DNA of 64,000 nucleotides from Rhodanobacter thiooxydans (GTDB lineage Bacteria; Pseudomonadota; Gammaproteobacteria; Xanthomonadales; Rhodanobacteraceae). Where the stretch lies: the NCBI RefSeq assembly GCF_021545845.1, contig NZ_CP088923.1, positions 806,001 to 870,000 of the forward strand. The letters are read 5' to 3'. Positions 26,155 through 33,150 of the stretch are shown piece after piece. Each line of letters begins with the position of its first letter. Positions within the stretch are counted from its first letter, which is position 1. The notes beneath the pieces are model-generated. The model was given only the letters and a program-made list of their open reading frames with translations. It did not search any database and was not told the origin of the DNA. The position numbers and the translations under genes were made by a program.

Positions 26155-27849
26155 TCAGGCGAATTGCAGGGCGGCGGTGAGGTCGCCCGGCGGCGGGCCG
26201 CCGGCGGCGATCATCGCTTCCTCGCGTAGCGTGAGGCCGGGCAGTTTCCTGAGGCCGAAGCGGCGGGTGATGAAGCGCAGGATCGAGCCGGTGTCGTAGA
26301 CGGCGTGGTCGACGAAACCCTGCTTCGCGAACGGTGACACCACCAGCGTGGGAATGCGCGAGCCCGGCCCCCAGCGGTCGCCCTTCGGCGGCGGCACGTG
26401 GTCCCACCAGCCGCCATTCTCGTCGACGGTGATCAGCACCAGCATGTTCGGCCACAGCGGGCTGGCCTGCAGCGCCTCGACCACCTGCGCCAGGTGGCGG
26501 TCGCCGGCGTCCACGCTGGCGTAGCCGGCATGCATGTTGAGATCGCCCTGCGGCTTGTAGAACGCCACCGGCGGCAGCGTGCCGGCGGCGGCTGCGGCGA
26601 TGAAGTGGTTGCTGGCCGCTTCGCTGCCGCTGCCGGCGTCGCGCAGGTGCTGCGCACGCGCCGCCGTGCCCGGCGCGAACTGGCGGAAGTAATTGAACGG
26701 CTGGTGGTGCGGCTGGAAGTTGGGCACTTCCGGAAACGCCTGGTGGTCGCCGTCGCCATGGCCGTCCAGCGCCAGTTGCCAGCCGCCGGCGTACCAGGCC
26801 CAGTCGACCCCGGCCGCGGACAGCGCGTCGCCGATGGTGAGGTGGCTTTGCGCGGGCAGGGTGTTCGGGCTGTCCGCGTCGGCGAAACGCGGGTCGCGCT
26901 TGTCGTGGCCGAACGCCGGCGCGTAGGCCGGCCCCAGGGTGTTGACTGCCCAGAAGTCGGGGGTGAGCGCGTCGCCCGTAGCGAATTTCGCGCGACCCTG
27001 CATCGCGTTGGCCGGCGAGTCCTCGGCCAGCTTCGGACGGATGCCGGTGGGGCCGTCTTCCAGCGTGGCGATCTGGAACTTCGCCGGGCTGCGGTCGGCG
27101 TGCGGGTAGTAGGGCGGCTGTGCCGCGGCGAGGTACTGGTGGTTGAGGAACGAGCCGCCGAAGGTGCCCATGAAGAAGTTGTCGCACAGGGTGTACTGGC
27201 GGGCCAGCCGCCATAGCCGCAGGTGGGCCGCGCCATCGGCGTAGTGGCCCATGGTCATCGCGCCGGTGTTGCCCCAGGCGACGAAGCCGTCGTTGCGGCC
27301 GCCGTTGATCTGCAGCTGGTTCTCGTAGAAGCGGTGCACCAGGTCGCGGGTGATTACGCTCTGCGGCAGCGGCGCACCGTCCGGCGTGGCCAGGGCGAAC
27401 GGGCGGTTCGGCAGGCTGCCGAGCGCGTGTTCGCCGATCTGGTAATGGCGGCCATCGACAGTCTGCGCGCGCGGCACCATGCCGCCCCAGATCGGCGGCA
27501 GCGTATCGAGCAGGCGGCCGTCGCGGTCGCGCTGGCGGTAGGCCGGCGAGTCGAGTGCCTGCAGCGGCCGGGCCAGGCCGGGGAAGCCCGCGAACAGGTT
27601 GTTGAAGCTGCGGTTCTCGGCGTACAGCACCACCACGTGGCGGATGTGCCGGCGCAGCTGCACATCGAGTGCCGCCTCGGCGGCGGTCGGCGCCGGCGTG
27701 CGCCCGCCGAACGGCGTGCAGCCGCCGACGGCGAATGCCGCGCCGGCCAGCGCGATGCCGCCGAGCAGGCGGCGGCGTTCGGGGTCGACGGGCGCCTCGT
27801 CGGGCGAAAGTGGGCGCCTGTCGTCGGTCGGCTTGGTCGGGTCGGTCAT
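26155..27849 (-). CDS. Tat-exported phosphoesterase (phospholipase C/acid phosphatase family)
   Basis: A 564-residue member of the phosphoesterase family that includes bacterial phospholipase C and AcpA acid phosphatase. The N-terminus has a twin-arginine signal (PERRRLLGG, residues 24-32) ending AVGGC, a lipobox-like site, so it may be a Tat-exported lipoprotein. The core begins VVLYAENRSFNNLF (nucleophile region) and ends with VDENGGWWDHVPPP and the PTLVVSPFAKQGFVDH segment that hold metal ligands. The substrate (phospholipid or phosphomonoester) cannot be assigned. Downstream of the Lrp gene by 26 bases, same strand. Confidence 0.88.
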   Translation of the reverse strand: MTDPTKPTDDRRPLSPDEAPVDPERRRLLGGIALAGAAFAVGGCTPFGGRTPAPTAAEAALDVQLRRHIRHVVVLYAENRSFNNLFAGFPGLARPLQALDSPAYRQRDRDGRLLDTLPPIWGGMVPRAQTVDGRHYQIGEHALGSLPNRPFALATPDGAPLPQSVITRDLVHRFYENQLQINGGRNDGFVAWGNTGAMTMGHYADGAAHLRLWRLARQYTLCDNFFMGTFGGSFLNHQYLAAAQPPYYPHADRSPAKFQIATLEDGPTGIRPKLAEDSPANAMQGRAKFATGDALTPDFWAVNTLGPAYAPAFGHDKRDPRFADADSPNTLPAQSHLTIGDALSAAGVDWAWYAGGWQLALDGHGDGDHQAFPEVPNFQPHHQPFNYFRQFAPGTAARAQHLRDAGSGSEAASNHFIAAAAAGTLPPVAFYKPQGDLNMHAGYASVDAGDRHLAQVVEALQASPLWPNMLVLITVDENGGWWDHVPPPKGDRWGPGSRIPTLVVSPFAKQGFVDHAVYDTGSILRFITRRFGLRKLPGLTLREEAMIAAGGPPPGDLTAALQFA

Positions 27850-27875
27850 GGGGTCGGTCGCTGGCGGGGTGCGGA

Positions 27876-28385
27876 TCAGTCGTCGGACATGGCCCGTGCC
27901 GCATTCCACATCGCGCGGGTCAGCGGGCGGTGTTCGTGCGGCGTCTGCAGCACGATCAGGGTGGTGGTGCTGGTGCTGGCGCCGGTCTTCAGCAGGCGGT
28001 CGAGCACGGCTTCGAGGTGGCCGATCGACATGGCCACCACGTGCAGCAGGGCCGAATCCTCGCCGGCCAGGCGGCGGCATTCGAGCACTTCGGGAATGTC
28101 CTCCACCAGCGCGCCGATGCGCGCGCAGGCGGCGCCGTCGCAGCGCAGGCGGATCATCGCGCTGATGCCGTAGCCGAGCCGCTTGGGATCGACGCTGGCG
28201 CGGTAGCCGCTGATCACCCTGGCCTCCTCCAGCCGCTTCACCCGCTCGGCCACCGCCGGCGCGGAGAGGCGCACCTTGCGGCCCAGTTCGGCGTAGCCCA
28301 GGCGCGCGTCCTGCTGCAGCGCCTCCAGCAGTTGCCAGTCCTTGCCGTCTAGTTCCGGCTTCGCTTCGATGACTTTCGATTCCAA
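27876..28385 (-). CDS. Lrp/AsnC-family transcriptional regulator
   Basis: A 169-residue regulator: N-terminal HTH (DWQLLEALQQDARLGYAELG ... SAPAVAERVKRLEEARVI) and C-terminal RAM ligand-binding domain with VDPKRLGYGISAMIRLR and EVLECRRLAGEDSALLHVVA. Such proteins respond to amino acids. It is divergent from an EamA exporter (125 bp between starts), the usual arrangement for an amino-acid-sensing regulator controlling an exporter. The start is uncertain: TTG at 28385 gives a family-like N-terminus (MESKVIEAKPELDGKD), while ATG at 28448 adds 21 residues of low plausibility. Neither has a clear ribosome site. Confidence 0.85.
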   Translation of the reverse strand: MESKVIEAKPELDGKDWQLLEALQQDARLGYAELGRKVRLSAPAVAERVKRLEEARVISGYRASVDPKRLGYGISAMIRLRCDGAACARIGALVEDIPEVLECRRLAGEDSALLHVVAMSIGHLEAVLDRLLKTGASTSTTTLIVLQTPHEHRPLTRAMWNAARAMSDD

Positions 28386-28510
28386 GGCGGGACCCCGAAA
28401 AAATGATGCCGATCGCTGGCGAAATAGCGGGAAAGCGATTCGGCGCATTATTCCCCGACCCGAGCGCCAAGACTAGGATGCGCACTTCCCCCACCCAGGA
28501 ATCCGTCCCC

Positions 28511-29443
28511 ATGGATACCGTTGAACGTCTCGATGGCCGCGCCCTGACCGCCATCGCGATTGCCCTGTTGACCTGGTCGTCGGCGTACGCCGCGATCGCC
28601 TATGCTTTGCCCGCGTTCACCCCGGGCGAGGTGGCGTTCGCGCGCTTGCTGATCGGCTCGCTGTGCTTTGCTGCGCTGCTGTGGGTGAAGCGCGTGCCGT
28701 TGCCGGCGCGGCGCGACTGGCCGCTGCTGGCCCTGCTTGGCGTGCTCGGCCTCACCGTCTACCACCTGTGCCTGAACTACGCCGAGACACGGATCGCCAG
28801 CGGCACCGCCTCGATCCTGATCTCGCTGGTGCCGGCCGCGACCGCGGCGGTGTCGGCGCTGTGGCTGCGCGAACGGCTGACGCTGCGCACCTGGATCGGC
28901 CTGGCGGTGGCGCTGCTCGGCACGGTGCTGGTGGTGCTGGCCAGCGGGCAGCGCGTGGAGATGGATCCGCATGCCTTGTTGGTGCTGGTTTGCGTGGCTG
29001 TCTCGGCGATCTTCTTCGTCGGCCAGAAAGCGCTGTTCGCACGCAACAGCATGCTGGGCGTCACCGCGTTCGCGTTCTTCGCCGGCACGCTCGCCGCGCT
29101 GCCGTTCGGCTGGCACCTGCCGCAGGCGCTGCGGGTAGCATCGTGGGCGCACATCGGCGCACTGCTGTGGCTGGGCATCGCGCCGACCTTCGTCGGCTAT
29201 CTGGCGTGGAACATGGCAGTGAACCGCGCCTCGGCGTCGCGGGTCAGCAGCTTCATCTACCTGTCGCCGCCGATCGCACTGCTGATCGGCTGGCTGTGGC
29301 TGCACGAGGTGCCGAACGCGCTGATCCTGGTCGGTGGCGCGGTGACCATCGGCGGCGTGGTGCTGGCCAATGCGCGCCGTCGCCCGGCGCCACCGGTGGC
29401 TGCAGCGGCACCGGCGTGCGCGCGGACCTGCGAACAGGCCTGA
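28511..29443 (+). CDS. EamA/DMT-superfamily exporter
   Basis: A 310-residue inner-membrane transporter made of two five-helix EamA repeats (RhaT/YdcZ-type drug/metabolite transporter), each ending in the typical ERLTLRTWIGLAVALLGTVLV and HEVPNALILVGGAVTIGG pattern. Likely an amino acid or metabolite exporter under the divergent Lrp protein. ATG at 28511 starts MDTVERLDG. The TGA stop is the first three bases of the stem of the five-hairpin repeat, copy A. Confidence 0.88.
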   Translation: MDTVERLDGRALTAIAIALLTWSSAYAAIAYALPAFTPGEVAFARLLIGSLCFAALLWVKRVPLPARRDWPLLALLGVLGLTVYHLCLNYAETRIASGTASILISLVPAATAAVSALWLRERLTLRTWIGLAVALLGTVLVVLASGQRVEMDPHALLVLVCVAVSAIFFVGQKALFARNSMLGVTAFAFFAGTLAALPFGWHLPQALRVASWAHIGALLWLGIAPTFVGYLAWNMAVNRASASRVSSFIYLSPPIALLIGWLWLHEVPNALILVGGAVTIGGVVLANARRRPAPPVAAAAPACARTCEQA

Positions 29444-29657
29444 GAGGTTGTGATTTTTTCAACCTCTCAGGTCGGCCAGGGCGAGGGCATGGCGAGGGCA
29501 TGGATGCCCGAGTTGAGGCAACGCAGGGAGCGGTTGCCCGATGGCCGAACATGAAACAGTCACGCCAGTGACTGTTTCATGTGAGCGAGTCTGGGCGTGT
29601 ACCGGACTCGCGATCGAAGAAAACCACAGAATGTGGTTTTCTTCACAAGCTCTGAGC
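29441..29657. repeat. Five-hairpin repeat, copy A
   Basis: A 217-bp element made of successive stem-loops: H1 (29441-29469) TGAGAGGTTG/CAACCTCTCA around TGATTTTTT; H2 GGCATGGATGCC; H3 GGCAACGC/GCGGTTGCC; H4 ATGAAACAGTCAC/GTGACTGTTTCAT; H5 GCGAGTCTGG/CCGGACTCGC; then a terminal GAAGAAAACCAC/GTGGTTTTCTTC stem. Its first base triplet is the stop of the EamA gene. Copies B (30634-30880) and C (56842-57037) share the order; a fragment is at 63486-63531. Confidence 0.9.
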
Positions 29658-29665
29658 GCGGCCGA

Positions 29666-30280
29666 TCAGTTCAGCCGGGTCAGGCGCAGCACCTGCGGGT
29701 CGTCCGCGTGTTCCAGCAGCAGGCGCTGCACGCGGCCCTGCCAAGCCTGCGCGAAGGCAGCGCGCTGCTCCGCGCCGGCACCGGGCTGCAGTGCGCCAAC
29801 CATCAGCTCGCGCAGGTTCGGGGCCGCCGGCACGGTGGACAGGTCCAGCTCCACCGCCACGGTGGCGCCGTTGTCGCGGCGCCTGAACTGCACCGCGGCG
29901 GCGCCCGGGGTGGTCGCGTAGCCCAGCAGCGACTGCCGCACGAAACGGCCGCCAATGCCGTGGAAGCCGTTGCCCGCGGCGGCGCCGGTGACCAGAGTCA
30001 GCACCTGCGCGATGACGCCGGTGACGCCGTCGCCCTCGGCGGCTGGCATATGCACCGCAACGCCGCCGCGCTCGGCCGTTTCGTCCGGATACAGCGCGCG
30101 CAGCGCGGTGCGCGCCATCAGCCAGGCACCGGCCACGGTGGGGCAGGAATGGCCGGCCAGTCGCACGGCATCGACGTAGGCATATTCCAGCAGGCCGTCA
30201 TCGGCGGCGCCGAGGAAGGCCGCCAACGGGTCGCGCATGCGGATGCGCGGCGCCTGTTCGTAGAACGCGGGGTAGTTCAT
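29666..30280 (-). CDS. FmdE-like domain protein
   Basis: A 204-residue protein resembling FmdE, named after an accessory subunit encoded with molybdenum formylmethanofuran dehydrogenase in methanogens; bacterial members have no proven function. The signature GHSCPTVAGAWLMA (GHxCP, about residues 43-56) is present, and the usual second motif TGCTxGKGN has become TGAAAGNGFHG, losing its Cys. No zinc-finger tail is present. It starts 7 bases after the DUF2249 gene and shares its promoter. An anaerobic or nitrogen-oxide role is suggested only by the partner and promoter. Confidence 0.7.
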   Translation of the reverse strand: MNYPAFYEQAPRIRMRDPLAAFLGAADDGLLEYAYVDAVRLAGHSCPTVAGAWLMARTALRALYPDETAERGGVAVHMPAAEGDGVTGVIAQVLTLVTGAAAGNGFHGIGGRFVRQSLLGYATTPGAAAVQFRRRDNGATVAVELDLSTVPAAPNLRELMVGALQPGAGAEQRAAFAQAWQGRVQRLLLEHADDPQVLRLTRLN

Positions 30281-30287
30281 GCGCCGC

Positions 30288-30554
30288 TCACTCGGTCGGC
30301 AGGCCGGTGATGCCGAAGTCGATCACCACGGCGTCGGCGTCGCGCTGGCGATAAGTCACGGTGAGGTTGTCGCCCAGGCGCTCGCGCAGCTGGGCGATCA
30401 GCGGGATCGGGTCGTGGTCGTTGACGAAGCGCATCGTCTCGCCCGAGCGCAGGGCGCCGATCGCGCCGAAGATCGCCGAGTGGCGGAAGCGCCGCGCCAC
30501 GCCACGGGCGTCGAAGAGGTGGACGTTCTGTTCGGCAACGGCGTCGATGGACAT
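30288..30554 (-). CDS. DUF2249 protein
   Basis: An 88-residue DUF2249 protein. This small alpha/beta domain (HLFDARGVAR ... FVNDHDPIPLIAQLRERLGDN) is often found in denitrifying bacteria, alone or fused to hemerythrin-like domains, with no settled activity; the DHDP motif (about residues 41-44) is its hallmark. ATG at 30554 (MSIDAVAEQN) is chosen over ATG at 30581, which would lie upstream of the predicted transcription start. No good Shine-Dalgarno sequence is seen, and the predicted leader is only about 22 bases. Confidence 0.8.
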   Translation of the reverse strand: MSIDAVAEQNVHLFDARGVARRFRHSAIFGAIGALRSGETMRFVNDHDPIPLIAQLRERLGDNLTVTYRQRDADAVVIDFGITGLPTE

Positions 30555-30558
30555 GGGT

Positions 30559-30625
30559 GGGTGCTCGCAGTAAGGGAGCACCCAACATACGCCGCGCCCT
30601 GCCGGCGGCCACTGATCTGGATCAG
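30559..30625 (-). promoter_or_regulatory. FNR/DNR-type class II promoter of the DUF2249-FmdE operon
   Basis: CTGATCCAGATCAG (30625-30612, minus strand) matches the FNR/DNR/Crp-type pattern TTGAT-N4-ATCAA with one change in each half. TATGTT (30589-30584) is a -10 candidate; the implied start at 30577 puts the box centre at -41.5, the standard class II position. A second dyad, GGGTGCTC and GAGCACCC with 9 bases between (30559-30583), overlaps the start and could be an operator. No -35 box, as expected of an activator-dependent promoter. Confidence 0.6.
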
Positions 30626-30633
30626 ACGCCCAG

Positions 30634-30880
30634 GGCTCGTGAAGAAAACCACTTCCCGTGGTTTGCTTCAGTCGCGAGTCCGGTACGCGCCCGGACTTGC
30701 TCCCATGAAACAGTCACTGGCGTGACTGTTTCATGTTCGGCCATCGGGCAACCGCTCCTGCGTCGCCTCAACTCGGGCATCGGGCAACCGCTCCCTGCGT
30801 TGCCTCAACTCGGGCATCCATGCCCTCGCCATGCCCTCGCCCTGGCCGACCTGAGAGGTTGAAAAAATCACAACCTCTCA
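30634..30880. repeat. Five-hairpin repeat, copy B (inverted relative to A)
   Basis: A 247-bp copy, longer than the others because a unit of about 30 bp (GGGCATCGGGCAACCGCT region) is duplicated inside it. H1 (30880-30852) begins with the ubiE stop codon TGA. Its outer end faces the DUF2249 promoter, so copies A and B enclose the DUF2249-FmdE pair in opposite orientation. Confidence 0.9.
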
Positions 30881-31645
30881 GAACTTGTACGCGCGATGGA
30901 TCGCCACGATGCCGTTGGTGAGGTTGCGCACCTCGACGCGGCCGAAGCCGGCGCGCTCCATCATGCCTTTCAGGGTTTCCTGATCGGGATGCTTGCGGAT
31001 CGACTCGGCCAGGTACCGGTAGCTGTCGGCATCGCCGGCGAACAGCTGGCCCAGCTTCGGCAGCACCTTGAACGAGTGGAAGTCGTACAGCTTGCCGAAC
31101 AGCTCGCTCTGTACGCGCGAGAACTCCAGCACCAGCGCGCGGCCACCGGGCTTCAGCACGCGGCAGATATCGGCGAGCGCCCGGTCCTTGTCGGTGACGT
31201 TGCGCAGGCCGAAGGCCATGGTCACCGCATCGAAGGAGTTGTCGGGGAACGGCAGCCGTTCGGCGTTGAGCTGGGCCCAGCGCAGGCCGGCGACCAGGCC
31301 GCGGTCGGTAAGGCGGTCGCGGCCCACGCCGAGCATCGCCGCGTTGATATCGCCGACGACCACCTCGCCCTCGTCGCCCACCACCGGCTTGAGCAGCGCG
31401 GCGATGTCGCCGGTGCCGCCGGCCAGGTCCAGTACGCGGTCGCCGCGGCGCACGCCGCTGACCGCGACGAAATGGCGTTTCCACAGCCGGTGAATGCCGA
31501 ACGACATCAGGTCGTTCATCAGGTCGTAGCTCTTCGCGACCGAGGTGAACACCTGGCCGACCAGCTTCTGCTTGTCGCCGACCGGCACGTCGCGGAAGCC
31601 GAAGTGGGTGGTGGATTCGGGCGGGGTATTGGGCTGATTGTTCAT
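30878..31645 (-). CDS. ubiE: UbiE, 2-polyprenyl-benzoquinol C-methyltransferase
   Basis: SAM-dependent C-methyltransferase of ubiquinone (and, where present, menaquinone) synthesis. At 255 residues it matches E. coli UbiE (251). Family signatures: [20 protein letters not shown] start region, the SAM motif [12 protein letters not shown] near 78, [15 protein letters not shown] near 145 and the C-terminal [18 protein letters not shown] at 31645 is used; the longer frame upstream translates GGGATTC repeats. The TGA stop forms the base of repeat copy B's first hairpin. It is distant from ubiJ-ubiB (1-2 kb). Confidence 0.95.
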   Translation of the reverse strand: MNNQPNTPPESTTHFGFRDVPVGDKQKLVGQVFTSVAKSYDLMNDLMSFGIHRLWKRHFVAVSGVRRGDRVLDLAGGTGDIAALLKPVVGDEGEVVVGDINAAMLGVGRDRLTDRGLVAGLRWAQLNAERLPFPDNSFDAVTMAFGLRNVTDKDRALADICRVLKPGGRALVLEFSRVQSELFGKLYDFHSFKVLPKLGQLFAGDADSYRYLAESIRKHPDQETLKGMMERAGFGRVEVRNLTNGIVAIHRAYKF

Positions 31646-31666
31646 CGGGGCGATGTTACTGGAGAC

Positions 31667-31741
31667 GGGATTCGGAATTCGGGATTCGGGAGAGCCGGGC
31701 ATGCAGCAAGGGCGCCCCCCAACACTCTTTCAGGGGGGCGC
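31667..31741. repeat. Heptad repeats followed by a GC hairpin
   Basis: Three tandem units GGGATTC, GGAATTC, GGGATTC (31667-31687) then a GCGCCCCCC/GGGGGGCGC hairpin with a 12-base loop (31712-31741). The hairpin lies 22 bases beyond the amidohydrolase stop and could terminate that minus-strand transcript. Confidence 0.65.
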
Positions 31742-31763
31742 AAACGCAACCAGCGCAGCTATC

Positions 31764-33119
31764 TCATTGGACCGTCGGCCTGCCGTCCTGCTTGTAGACC
31801 ACGCCGTCCTTCATCACGAAGCTGACGTGCTGCATGACGCTGATGTCGTCCAGCGGATTGCCCGGTACGGCGATCACGTCGGCGCCGCGGCCCACCGCGA
31901 TGCGGCCGAGCTGGTCGGACTTGTGCAGCAGTTCGGCGGCGTGGGTGGTGGCGGCTTGCAGCACGAACATCGGCGGCATGCCGGCCTGCACCATGTAGAC
32001 GAATTCCCTGGCGTTGTCGCCGTGCGGATAGACGCCGGCGTCGGTGCCGAAGGCGATCTTCACGCCGGCCTTGTACGCCTTGCCGGCGGTGGCCAGGATC
32101 AGCGGGCCGACTTCCTCCGCCTTGCGCGCGACCTGCGGCGGATACCAGCCCTGCTTCGCCTTCTCCATCACGTACTGGCCGGCGACGATGGTGGGCACGT
32201 ACCAGGTGCCGTGTTCCTTCATCAACTTCATGTCCGGCGCGTCCATGAAGGTGCCGTGCTCGACCGAGTCGACCCCGCCGAGCACGGCGCGGCGGATTGC
32301 CTCGGCGCCATGCGCGTGGGCAGCCACGGTGAAGCCGTCGTCGTGCGCGGCGGCGACCACGGCCTTGATCTCCTCCAGCGTCATCTGCGGGTTGCCGGAG
32401 CTGGAGCTTTCGTCCAGCACGCCGCCGGAGGGCATGATCTTGATCAGGTCGGCGCCGTCCTTGTAGTGCTGGCGCACGGCTTTCCACGCCTCGGCGGGCG
32501 AGTCGATGATGCCGTCCTTCGGGCCGGGATCGCCCTGCAGGTCCCAGCGGAAGCCGTTGCTCGGATCGGCGTGGCCGCCGGTGCTGCCGACGGGCTTGCC
32601 GGCGCTGAAGACGTGCGGGCCGGGTACCAGGCCGGCGTTGATCGCATTGCGCAATGCGAATGACGCATTGTCGTCGTCGCCGAGGTTGCGCACCGTGGTG
32701 AAGCCGGCCAGCAGGGTGCGCTTCGCGTAGACGGTGCCGCGGATCGCGTGGTCGGCCGGATTGAGGCGGAACTTGTCGCTGTAGGAGTCCCTGCTGAACT
32801 GCATGGTCAGGTGCGTATGCGAGTCGATCAGTCCCGGCATGCAGGTGGCGTCCGGCAGCCGGGCGACGCTCAAGCTGCTGGCCGCCTTGCGGTACGGTTC
32901 GATGTCGATGGCGCCGGGGTGGATCTCCTTGATCCGGCCATCCTCGACGACCAGGGTGGTCTGGCCCAGCATCCTGCCGGCGGCGGGATCGAGCAGGCGC
33001 GCGCATTCGATCAGGTTGATCCGCTGGCTGCCGGCATCGTCGCGGGCCGGCGCATCGGCGCCGGCCGCGAGCGGAAGGCACGAGACGGCGACGGCGAGCA
33101 GCAGGCGAGGCATGGACAT
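31764..33119 (-). CDS. Secreted amidohydrolase (prolidase/imidazolonepropionase-like)
   Basis: A 451-residue metal-dependent amidohydrolase with a Sec signal peptide (residues 1-23, LLLAVAVSCLPLAAGADA). Metal motifs: LIDSHTHLTM (HxH near 96), a lysine in DLIKIMPSGG near 220 that is often carboxylated, AAHAHG near 262, VEHG near 282 and GTDAG near 367. It belongs to the group that includes Xaa-Pro and Xaa-Arg dipeptidases; the substrate is not assigned. Start at 33119 has GGGGA at good distance; ATG at 33113 is an alternative. Confidence 0.85.
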   Translation of the reverse strand: MSMPRLLLAVAVSCLPLAAGADAPARDDAGSQRINLIECARLLDPAAGRMLGQTTLVVEDGRIKEIHPGAIDIEPYRKAASSLSVARLPDATCMPGLIDSHTHLTMQFSRDSYSDKFRLNPADHAIRGTVYAKRTLLAGFTTVRNLGDDDNASFALRNAINAGLVPGPHVFSAGKPVGSTGGHADPSNGFRWDLQGDPGPKDGIIDSPAEAWKAVRQHYKDGADLIKIMPSGGVLDESSSSGNPQMTLEEIKAVVAAAHDDGFTVAAHAHGAEAIRRAVLGGVDSVEHGTFMDAPDMKLMKEHGTWYVPTIVAGQYVMEKAKQGWYPPQVARKAEEVGPLILATAGKAYKAGVKIAFGTDAGVYPHGDNAREFVYMVQAGMPPMFVLQAATTHAAELLHKSDQLGRIAVGRGADVIAVPGNPLDDISVMQHVSFVMKDGVVYKQDGRPTVQ

Positions 33120-33150
33120 CGGTGGATCCCCTGGTGGCAGTGCGGCCATC

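Noticed and set aside
28386..28448. Longer Lrp start at ATG 28448
   Set aside because: Adds 21 residues of low plausibility (MRRIAFPLFRQRSASFFRG); TTG at 28385 gives a family-like start, although uncertainty remains.
29441..30880. Composite transposon made of repeat copies A and B
   Set aside because: No transposase gene and no target-site duplication visible; only a bracketed module is claimed.
31646..31702. N-terminal extension of ubiE starting at 31702
   Set aside because: It translates GGGATTC heptads ([12 protein letters not shown]); the conserved UbiE start is at 31645.
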